A DNA stretch of 64,000 nt from Eutreptiella sp. 'Long Island Sound 2002' (Eukaryota > Euglenozoa > Euglenophyceae > Eutreptiales > Eutreptiaceae), in assembly GCA_964036045.1 (NCBI GenBank), contig OZ038384.1, positions 22,869,000-22,932,999 of the forward strand, written 5' to 3'. The notes under the pieces were generated by a model, which saw nothing but the letters and a program-made list of their open reading frames with translations, did not search any database and was not told the origin of the DNA. Each line of letters starts with the position of its first letter. Position 1 is the stretch's first letter. Position numbers and translations under genes: made by a program. Positions 32,875 to 42,282 of the stretch are shown here, one piece after another.

Positions 32875-34481
32875 CTAGGAGGCGTCGGGTGTGGAGAAAG
32901 GGGTGTTCTCCTCCGCATCAACCTCGTTGACACCCTTCTTCCTTCCCCTATTCCTAGGCTTCTTGTCCTTGTCCTTGTTCTTGTCGTTCTCGTTGTTCTC
33001 CTTGCTCTTGTTGTCCCACCTGGGGACCCAGTTCCTCTTGATCTCTTGGATCTCCTTAGCTAACTCGGTCCCCACCGACATCAGCTTGGAGAGCTCGTCC
33101 TTGTCCACCTCCACTTTGGCTTCCCGGATACCCGCGGGCGCACACTTCTTCGACCCGTGCGCCTTCTTGTAGGCCTCCGTGTCGGCCTGGTGGGTGGGGC
33201 ATGTTCGGTGGTCATGGTTGAAGCCTTTCTTCCTCCCATAACACACGAAACAGCCCTGAGGGTGAGCTCGTATGAACTCCCCAAAGGACAGCGGAGGGTC
33301 GCCAAGGCGGCGGGGGTCCCTCTTCTCCTTCTTCTTCCAACCCGGCTGCAGGGGCTTCCAGCTTCCCCGGTTGCTCCCCGCGCTGTTGTGGGCTCATCGT
33401 CGTCGTCATCATCGACGAGAGCTTCATCGCCATCGGCTCCCGCTGGGTCCATGGCAGCTTCCCCGCCAGGCCCCTCGCCAACGTAGTTGACGTCGCGGTC
33501 GCCGGGCCTCAACCCGCGGGTGTGGTGGAGGTTCCGGTACTCCTTGAGTACTTCCTCTCCAACCCACTCCAGGATCTCGTCGCAGCTCATCCGCGCCGGG
33601 ATGGCCTGCAGACGGATGGTCTGGCCGCTCACGTCACACTCGTCAAGGCGCCACATCGCGGTCTTCTCGCGATCGCCCGAGACAGTGATGAGGAGAGCGT
33701 TCCGCAGGGAGTGCCGTTTGACATCCCGGACCACGTTCTTCCTCGTCCAAGCCACCACGTTCGTATGATACTCCTTGGGGAGCATGATCTTGACCTTGTG
33801 GTTGGACTTGGCCCTCTTGGCTTCCTCCTTGATGACCCTCTTGATCCTTGCTTCCGGCAGCATGGAGAGCAGGCCAGCCTGCTCGTCACCCTCGTTCCAG
33901 TCCTCCACGTTGCGGCGGAAGAGGGTGTATTGCCCTCGGAAGTCTCGCCAGTCCCGTAGGCGGATCTCCCGTCCATCATGCTGAAGCTTGATGGACTTCC
34001 ACCGCTTGGCAGCCACCTGCGGAGCGTCCAGCCGCTCCTGCTCGTTGAGCCACTTCTTGGCTTCCTTGAGGGTCTTGATTTTCCCCTCCTTGGTTGCCAC
34101 GAAGTATAGCTCTTGGAGCACTTCCGGCAAGCGGTACCTGAACCGTCTGAAGACATATATCTCCGCATCTGCGGGATCCATGTCCTCAGTAACGGTCACC
34201 CCCCAATCGTCCAGCTTCTCCAAGAAGCGGTCGAGGTTGAGGGGGTTGCCGTCGTACATGGGGGGCTTGATGTCCTTCAAGTCTTCCCACACGGCGGCAT
34301 CCGCGGCCTTAGAGACCATGAACGCCGGCCGCGAGGTCGACCGCGGTTCCCATCGGCCTCTCCCACGGGCTCCCACGGCTGCCACTTCCATCTCCTCCCC
34401 GGTATCTGCGTGGCCACGCCGTGGTTCCTCCATGTACGCTGAACCTAGATGTTCACGCCGTACTCCTTCTATGTATGCCTC
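32875..34481 (-). pseudogene. gag: B2 Gag: capsid and zinc knuckle
   Basis: The capsid frame is open from just after UAG 34482-34484 (methionine at 34433) to about 33400. It contains M-Y-D-G-N, typical of the start of Ty3-type capsids, followed by helical charged sequence. Within an acidic Asp-run near 33390-33440 the frame changes. The C-x2-C-x8-H-x4-C zinc knuckle and Lys/Asn-rich tail lie in another frame, which ends with UAG 32875-32877. That frame is the one used by the protease. The frame change is shared with B1, so it predates the duplication. Confidence 0.78.
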
Positions 34482-35823
34482 CTAATCAGGGCGCCGGCGG
34501 CTGCGTTCAGCGGCCTCCCGTCGTACACCACGCGGCGGGGAAATGTCGAACTCCTCCAGGTCCAGATCCAGGTCCTCACCTTTGCCGACATCCCACTCCA
34601 CGTCTCCTCTGGGGACCTCATCCCTGAGTCCACCATAGCGTCCACCAGCCATTGGGATTGGCTCCGGGGCTGGTGCGGGGCGTCGGGGGCGTACCGGTGT
34701 CCGCAGTGGAGCACGGCGGTTGTGGTACTCCGCGCTGAGCCACTCATCGCGCCAGTCCTCACTTCCACTGCCGGGCGGCACGCGCTCGTTGCGGCGGCCC
34801 GCGCTGTGTTGAGAGGGGGCAATGAGAGAGGGGGCACTGGTGCTGGGGAGACCCCTGGGGGGCTCCGCCGGGGGCGTGGAGTCTGCCTGGACCTGGTCCG
34901 GGTCCCCAGCCGTCGTCCGACGAGCCAGACTCCAGGGGTGGGTGGTCGCTGCCGACGCTCCCACGGGCTTCCAGCGCGTCCGGTCTCTGCTGCATGCCGC
35001 TGATGACCTAGTTCAGCGACCTGGTCTCGCCCCTGGCAATTTCCAGCAGCTTCTGGGTGGCAGTGGCAACCTGGGCGCTCTTGACCATCTTGATCTTGGC
35101 GATGTCCAGCTCCCTCTATGCGCGCGTGGCGACCCTGGCAATGCGAGTCATCTCGCCCTTGCCCGTGTCTACCTCGCGCTCCAGGGACTGGACCCTCCTG
35201 CGGAGGTAGACAATCCACCGCCGGGTGGCATCCGGGTCGCCGTGCCCTGGTGGGTCGTCGGGGTCCCCAGGGGGTCCTCCAGGAGGGCCTCTGCCAGGTC
35301 CGCCCGGTCCAGGGGGTCCTCCTCCGCCAGGTGGTCGGCCTCCAGGGGGTCCATTTGGTGGGCGTCCACCAGGGGGTCCTGATGGTCCTCCGCCAGGGCG
35401 TCCCGGTGGGTCTCCGCCGGGTCGCCTCGGTGGGTCCGAGGATGGGGGCTTCTTCGTGTGGTCGAAGTATATGTCGTCATCCTCGTCCATGTCGCCCCAC
35501 CTAGGCGTCTCGGTCTTGGAAGACTCCGAGCTCCGGTAGGGAGGAGGTGGATCCTCATCCTCACCTTCCGGCTCCATGGGGACATCTCCGCCTCCTCCGC
35601 CAGCCACTCCTCGGCGATGTTGGCGGCCTCGTTCATCCCCGTCGCTGGCGGTGAAGAAGGGCTCGGAGTCGTGGGGGTGTCCACCTGCTGGCCTCCGTGG
35701 CCTCTCGGGGGTCTTCCCCTTACCCTTCCTCCGTCGGTAGGCGGTGGGGCCACTGCTCCCACTGCTGCCTGTGTCGACCTCGTCCAGGGTCATCTTGGAG
35801 GAGGCGTCCCCTTCGAAAAGCTT
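34482..35823 (-). pseudogene. B2 proline/glycine-rich PPPPY segment, broken
   Basis: Continues the frame of the coiled-coil protein across UGA 35824-35826. About 225 codons carry an acidic D-P-P-P-P-Y motif, which in retroviral Gag recruits NEDD4-type ligases for release, and collagen-like Pro/Gly repeats. UAG codons at 35116-35118 and 35008-35010 interrupt a helical stretch. A frame change near 34900 leads to an Arg/Pro and then Asp/Glu-rich part that ends at UAG 34482-34484, in frame with the capsid. Function is inferred only from its position inside Gag. Confidence 0.5.
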
Positions 35824-37209
35824 TCAAAGGGTCTCCACTCGGGATCCTCCCGGGGGAGTCTCGCGGCGGAGCTTGGCCTCCGCCTCCTCCATCGCGGCGG
35901 CTGTGGCTGCGGCAGCTCGCCCTTCGGCTTCCTCCCGGGCACGAACCGCTTGGGCTTCCCGGGCCTGCTGCAGCCGAGCCTTCTCCGCTTCCAACGCCGC
36001 CAACTCCGCCTCCGTCTTGGCCCTCTCCTCAGCGACCTTCCGTCGCGCGGCCTCGATGGCGTCCTTCTTGGCGGCGTCCGCCTGGGCCTTAGCCGTTGCC
36101 TGGGCATGGGCCCTTTCCTCCGCCTCCTGCTTGGCCCTCTCTTGGGAAAGCGCCTCTTCCAGCGCCTTCACCTCGGCGTCCTTGCAGGCAATGGCCTCCT
36201 GGGTCAGGCGGGCTTCCTCGGCGGTTGCCGCCACCTCACCCCTGATCCAGGGAGCCACTGCCTCATGGGCGGCCGCAGCCGTGAGACCGGCCGCGATGGC
36301 TGCCACGGTCGAGGCGTGGTAGTCCATGCCTCTGCCCCACTCGGTGGCCTCCTCATGGGCGATGCCCACGGCGCCCTCCACGGCAGCATTCTGCTGCGTG
36401 GCCCGTTGCCGGGCAACCCGAAGGTTGCAGGGCACCCCACAGGTGCGCTCGCAGGCGCGCGCCACATCCCTTTGGTGGGGAGCGACGCTGCCACTGGAGC
36501 TGGCCTGGTCGGCCGGCATCCTCCCGCGGTGGGCCGACTCCACGTCGCTGCTGCGGCCTGACTTCCTCAGGAGCAGCGGACGGGGCTTGGCCTTGGCCTG
36601 CTTGGCGACTTCCAGGAAGTCACCAAGGGTGGTGTGGCCGGGTTGGTGACCGCCATTGGCCTGTTGGGGGCTGTGGGCTGGGGTTCCGCCCCTGGCGCTT
36701 TGCACGGCTTCCGCGGCCAGGGATTCCTGGTACTCCCGCCACTTCCTGTCCCGCCTCCTGTTCCCGGCGGAACGCTTCTCCTTCCCAGGAGACGCGCTGC
36801 TGCTGCTGCCCTGCAGCCTGCGCTCGTTTCCCAGCTCCGGGAACTCCTTCTCGATCATGTCCCACATGAAGACGTTGATCGAGGCGCCCGACGGGTACTC
36901 GCTGGGCTTCTCGTCCTCCCCAATCCCGTCGGGGCGCAGCCCTTTGCCGGGCCTGTCCGGGCGGGTCCAGGTCCTCCAGCGCTTGCGGCGGAAGCGGTAC
37001 TCATACCCTTCCGCCCGCAGCCATTCCTCCACTGCCCGCGGGCGGTCCTCGCCCATGTCCTCGCGGAGCTCCAAGCTCCCGGGCATGCCGCCTTCGCACT
37101 GGGGATTGCTGTGGCAGTACTGCTGCCCCCACAGCAACCCACGCAGTAGGCGCGCCGCATGGGGGTGGGGCTGCGGCCACGTCTTGCCCGCCTCGTCCCA
37201 GTTCACCAT
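35824..37209 (-). CDS. B2 alanine-rich coiled-coil protein
   Basis: 461 codons from the ATG at 37209 to UGA 35824-35826, the intact partner of 3778-5163 with a handful of substitutions. The first 130 residues contain W-D-E-A-G-K and M-W-D-M-I-E-K-E-F segments. A low-complexity middle follows, then a C-terminal Ala/Glu/Lys/Arg coiled coil of about 130 residues. It is the first coding segment after the LTR and leader. Most likely it is a Gag-like assembly domain peculiar to this family. No known family recognised. Confidence 0.62.
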   Translation of the reverse strand: MVNWDEAGKTWPQPHPHAARLLRGLLWGQQYCHSNPQCEGGMPGSLELREDMGEDRPRAVEEWLRAEGYEYRFRRKRWRTWTRPDRPGKGLRPDGIGEDEKPSEYPSGASINVFMWDMIEKEFPELGNERRLQGSSSSASPGKEKRSAGNRRRDRKWREYQESLAAEAVQSARGGTPAHSPQQANGGHQPGHTTLGDFLEVAKQAKAKPRPLLLRKSGRSSDVESAHRGRMPADQASSSGSVAPHQRDVARACERTCGVPCNLRVARQRATQQNAAVEGAVGIAHEEATEWGRGMDYHASTVAAIAAGLTAAAAHEAVAPWIRGEVAATAEEARLTQEAIACKDAEVKALEEALSQERAKQEAEERAHAQATAKAQADAAKKDAIEAARRKVAEERAKTEAELAALEAEKARLQQAREAQAVRAREEAEGRAAAATAAAMEEAEAKLRRETPPGGSRVETL

Positions 37210-37564
37210 CGGTGCTCTCGATGGAGTGGTCCTGGGGTGGTTGTTGAGGTGGATAATGTAGCACTGGACTGGGAGGCGGCCGGTGCTGGTCGGCCGGTGG
37301 TTGTGGAAGTGGTTGCTGTAGCTGGGAGTGCGGCCTTGCTGGTCGGCCGAAGGTACTCTTCGATGACGGAGTTCTGGTCCCTGCACTTCCTTCACGGACT
37401 CGGCGCTGTCGCTGGGCGGTGCTGCGAGCCGCTGCGCTGCGCTGCGAGCTGCGAGCTGCGAGCTGCTGCGCCGCGCTGCTCGGGGTTGGTGGCCCAGAGT
37501 GGCACGCGAGGGATGGGTAACCCCGCGGCGGTGAAACGCTTTTGACGCGTTCCCGTGGGGGGCC
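37210..37564 (-). other. B2 leader between LTR and first coding segment
   Basis: 355 bases with a GCTGCGAGCTGC-type tandem (near 37430-37470) and the candidate primer-binding bases next to the LTR. The open frame that continues upstream of the chosen ATG crosses into the LTR and is not considered coding. Confidence 0.5.
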
Positions 37565-40500
37565 TGGCCACGGGACGCTGCGGTGGACACGCACAAGTGA
37601 GCACGCAGGCAAAGCACTACGCTCACAGGGGCATCATTGCGCTCGTGTCATGTGACAAAGCGTTTCAGGATCCTTGCCACTCTGAAACAAGGGAACAAAA
37701 GTATGTACAGCAACACATCAGGATATGTACACATGGGGTTAAGACTGGACTGGGGTAAGGGCATCACGGGACAGTAGACACTCCGTCCTAACTCTTATCC
37801 CAATCCCAGGTCCGATCCTCTCAACTGGCTGGTGGGGGCGGGGGCTCAAACACAACCCATGCCCTGCTCAGTCGGGACCCTGAAACCCTGCCAATAGGGG
37901 GGTGTCCCTCCCAGCCAGAAGCGAGTTCCTCGAAACCAAGGAGGTCCAAGGTCAACCAACAGTGGCTTCTTATGCTCCCTTAACGGCAGGTCTGAACCCT
38001 CCTCTCAGCGAGAGATATGGCCCCGCCATTATCCCCTAGGAGTTGGTAGCTGAAAATGGGCTGTTTCAGCCCAAACTGACATTAGCTGCAAAATCTCCAA
38101 AATTGACCCCTCGTCCGGACCCGCCAGAGGTGGGGACGGGGCAACTGACCCTATGCCCTTCGAGTACAAACTCTCTGGAGCCCTCACCCAACCTGGTTCC
38201 CTCTGAGGTTCCGGCATCAGGGCACCACGGGTTCGTCAAGTGGGGTCATGATGCCAAAATTACCAAAATTGGCGTCATTCCCACGCGTGGCCCGCCCGGC
38301 CTGGGCAAGGCCAATGGCTCACAGGACAGGAGGCAGGAGGTAGGACTCATATCTGAGTGTACAACTTGAAATTAGGTCCGCGCTCTGTGTGGGTATATAG
38401 ATATGGGGCCGCCAATTGACCACACGGGGGCGTGAAATTGGGGTCCCAAAAGGGGGTCATTTTGGCTGCTCGAAATGAGCCAAAATTTGGGGGTGCTCCC
38501 AATAGTATATATCCACGCCGCCTTGAAGATCGGATCCGCCATTTCATACGCTATCCACCGGGAGTCCAACAAAGACTCTCATGCCCTTGGCCCTCAAAGA
38601 TCTTCATGCCACTCGGCGTGGTGACAATCCCAATTGGGTCCACAAATGCCAAAATGGCAAAATTGTCCACACTCACTTTGGGCTAGCACCCTAACGAAGG
38701 TTGCTCCGCTTCGCCCACGTGGTGTGTGAACCATGGGGACCAATGTACATATCACCCATGTCATACATGGTCCATTGGTCCATGCGTTCGGCGTGCACGA
38801 GGTGGCTGAACATGGTGCACGGCAGGCAGAAAATGTGGAAAATTGCTCAAAATGGCCGAAAATGCGCACACTCATGGTTGGGGCAAATGAGGCACATGCC
38901 CGACTTGGACCGGAGTGTGCCATAGGATTGGTATCAAGTCATATGTGTCCAACATATCTTTTGGGCGTCGCCCAACTCCTCCGGTTTCGGGAATGGCAGG
39001 GTCGCCAAGTGAGCCCATGATTTGGGATAGTCCCAAATTGCCAACATGGCGGCCACGGTATGCCAAGCCCAAGAGGAGTTATTTGCCGGGTCCAAGATAT
39101 GTTGGGCACTGAAGTATGTGCCCTCAAAACATACTTGGGTTATGATGTCAATTGGGCGCAACGTTGAGATACACGGTCGCCACTTGACATCATGACGGGC
39201 AAAAAACAGCAATATTGGCGAAAAAACACCCAAATAATGCCTTGAAAGGCGCACAAATATATTATAATATCTTCGGGTTGGATTGGGTAATCGACCAATC
39301 CTTCTAAACACAATGACTTAATACCAATGACCTTCTGATTCCACATATGTGCTCCACTTGGGGCGCTTTGGAAGGTCACGAGCGCTACTTCCCAAGTGGG
39401 CACATGAAAATATGGAAAATTGCAAAACACACACCTTGCTCCCAACGCATCGCTTTGGGGTCGCCACACAAGCTTTCCTCCACGAAGGTTAGGCTTGCAA
39501 TTGATTGTGGAGAGTATAAGGAAGGGCCTCGTGCGATATGAGGTCCATTGGTGGGTGTATCGCTCTTAGCCAAACCCGCCAAATGGGCACGCAATACAAG
39601 ACATGGCACATACCACATACTGCCCAAAAAGGTAGCTCCCCCCACGATATGTCATGTCCCTCCAAGGGCATAACTTTGTGTCAATCGCTCATAGGAACTC
39701 AGAGCAAAGTTCCTTTGCAACACCAACACTCGCGCGCTACACTCAAAAGTTATCTTAACGCACGCAATATCATGGCCAAAGAGTTATAACGCAAACTCTA
39801 CCCTCTTGACGATGATCCATTACGCTAGCGCGCACGTGTGGAGACACAAGGCGTATAAAGCTTCCTAAATTACGTCAGGAGTATTGTGAATACATCCCAT
39901 GCTTCCTTGTTGCAATTCCTTGCAAGCAGCACGAGATATGACCCTCACAAGTGGTCTAACGAATCAACTTTGTTTTGCCCATATCTCTAAGACAAATGGA
40001 GGGCAAGACAAAAGGAAAGTTGATTCGTGCATAGGGAAGCACGTAGGTCCACTCGAAAGAGGTCAAATCAAGTGCGGGGATGTCGAAGTCGAAAATCCGA
40101 TTTCGACATCCTGAAAAATTCGGATTAAGGTTGCGAGTGTATAACGTGAAAATTGCAGATGCATCAATGCAATTCCTGAAGACTTTAGAGTCTTCGTCAC
40201 GGATTGCGCTAAAATGTCTGTAAATAACAGTTAAACTGGCGGTTACGCTAAAGTCGCGAGCCAACCGCCAGCAGTCAAAACAATGATTATCAGAACGGAA
40301 GCGTGAAAATTTACGGAAACAATATGAAAATAAAACCCTGTTGATTCCTGATATTCTGATGTGTAAATCTCAGCAGGCGACGCATCCGTTGCCGATGCGG
40401 CCGCTAATAGCTGAAAAGCCGAGATCTCTCACACAAACACGTCTTACCTACATCTGTTGTTAGGGTTAGTTTGCCGAATCGACGGCCGAAGGCGGTGCGG

Positions 40501-40700
40501 GGCTGATTGGCGTGAAATAGTGAGATACCGGCAAATGGCAGTTTGCCGGTACATGGTAACATGCCCCAAGTGGCCGGAATGCCGTCACGGGGGCTTTACG
40601 GCAAGGGACACGCTCCTGCCGGGCTCTCACCGGGCTTCACCGGGCGTCTTCCCCTCCGTACATACCCCACCATGGTCATGGGGTTCTGGGTACCGCTTCA
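37565..40700 (-). repeat. 5' LTR of B2
   Basis: 3,136-bp copy of the B LTR, near-identical to 5519-8651. Its outer end TGAAGCGG abuts the gag fragment of C2 with no target duplication visible, because the other side of B2 adjoins B3. Confidence 0.85.
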
Positions 40701-41241
40701 AGACCACTGGTCCCGGGAGGATCACGAGGAGGCCCATTTCTTCGCGTTTGTGGCGCACAACGTGAGGGAACATGGGCAGGATCGGTCCAGATGGAACCGG
40801 CCGGGACCCAAGACGAACACAGAGCCAAGGAGGATCGGGAACCCACCACTCTCGTTCCGGGAGTACAGGTCTCAGCACGACGGGTGCTGGGTCTGTTATG
40901 GCAAGGGAAACAACCATGCACACGACCACCGTCAGTGCAAGGTGTATGAGGCGCACAAGAAGGCCTACTTCGCCGCCCACCCCGAGAAGAAGCCCAAGGA
41001 GCAGCGGATTGCCGATTGGAATGCCAAGGGCGGAGACGGGGGAAAAGGCCAAGGCAAAGGCCAAGGGAAAGGCGGAGGAAGAGACTATGGTGGTGGACCT
41101 GGCCAAGACCGACGAGTGAGGTCGATCGAGGAGGTTGCTGAGGACATGTTGAGGACGTTGGAGGAACTCAAAGCCCAGCAACGTGGTGGACAAAGTCCTG
41201 GCGGATCGCAGCCGGAGGGGGCTGTGGGAAGTCAAGTCTAG
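40701..41241 (+). pseudogene. C2 Gag C-terminal fragment with zinc knuckle
   Basis: Near-identical to C1. C-x2-C-x8-H-x4-C zinc knuckle followed by Lys/Gly/Gln-rich sequence, ending at UAG 41239-41241. The codons after the UAG (R-S-P) are the same as in family B, and the frame stays open into the protease. Confidence 0.78.
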
Positions 41242-42282
41242 AGGAGCCCCCACGGGAGTGGGACCTCGGAGGTCTCTCCTCCGAAAATCAGTGGAATCCC
41301 AGATAAAGCGAAGGCACATCGGGTGCCGAAGAAGGCTCCAGAAGAGCCAAAACCACTGAGTTTCGCCACTCCCAACCCCTGCAGCGCCCTGCCAAGGGAA
41401 GTACATGTGGGTACGGGACATGGCAAGAAGAAAGGAGCGACCACGGAGAGCCCCGCGGACGGGCAGGACCAGCCCAAGATCTACACCATCCGTGACCATA
41501 CCCTTGAAGTTCTGATGCACCCGGACGTGCTAGAGTTGCATGCCGTGAGAGTCGTGCATACACCTCATGGTGACGAGCGGCAGTTGCACTTGAAGGTGCG
41601 TGTACGGTGCGGACGAGAGGAGAAGGTGGTGGATGTGTTGGTGGATACGGGTGCCCAGGTGAGCCTGGTCCGGAGAGGGTTGTTCAAGGAGGAACTCCTG
41701 CAGCCCAGCCGGAGACCGCTCCGCCTGAAGGCCGCCAACGGAGAGATCATGGATGGTGGCACCCATGAGGCCACTATCAGTATGGAATTCTGGGAACATG
41801 AGCGCTTGAACCGCCCTGATCTGGCGAAGAGAAGCACTCTATCCGGGAACTTCTATGTGGCCGACATTACAGACTGGGATATGATCATGGGGTATGACTT
41901 CATGGTGGCAAACGCCATTGGAGCCCTTCCCCATCGTGCAACGCTGGTCCGGGAGGATGATGAATGCCTCACATGGCTGTCCACGGACTATGCATGCGGA
42001 TCATCCCAATGGAATGCTGAGGAGGAGGATCGGATCGTCCAAGCGGTGCAAGCTGTGGGTGCCAAGTCCAGAGGAGACCGTGGAGTTCAGCTCACGGAGT
42101 ATGGAATGGCGCCGCAGGTGTATGCCAGGATGATCCAGACGCTGGGAGCCGAAGCGCCCGAGACGGACGTCTTCGCTTCCCGGGATGCCCCAGTTTTGCA
42201 GAAGTGTAGGAGGCATTGGCATCGAGGAGACTCAGCCTGGCATAGGCATTGGGGTTTGAAGGAGTGGGGGCCCATGTATTAG
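41242..42282 (+). pseudogene. C2 protease and linker domain
   Basis: The protease motif D-T-G-A-Q lies at codons 108-112 counted from the GTG at 41323, so the catalytic triad is normal here. The linker domain (E-Y-G-M-A-P, D-V-F-A-S, W-H-R-H-W) is cut by UAG 42280-42282 and then resumes in frame with similar spacing to B. The UAG is consistent with a C to T change in CAG. Confidence 0.82.

Larger units (their letters stand above)
11942..40700 (-). mobile_element. Ty3/gypsy element B2, full length but split by element A
   Basis: Read on the minus strand: 5' LTR 40700-37565, leader, coiled-coil protein, PPPPY segment, capsid, zinc knuckle, protease, linker domain, reverse transcriptase, RNase H, integrase (interrupted by A), chromodomain, 1.5 kb untranslated region, 3' LTR 15042-11942. 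Without A it would be about 17.4 kb, large for the group because of 3.1 kb LTRs and an extra 3 kb in front of the capsid. It carries several frameshifts and stops. Confidence 0.88.

Noticed and set aside
35458-36561. Long plus-strand ORF opposite the B coiled-coil and proline-rich genes (also at 3412-4515)
   Set aside because: An antisense shadow of GC-rich minus-strand coding sequence with low-complexity composition.
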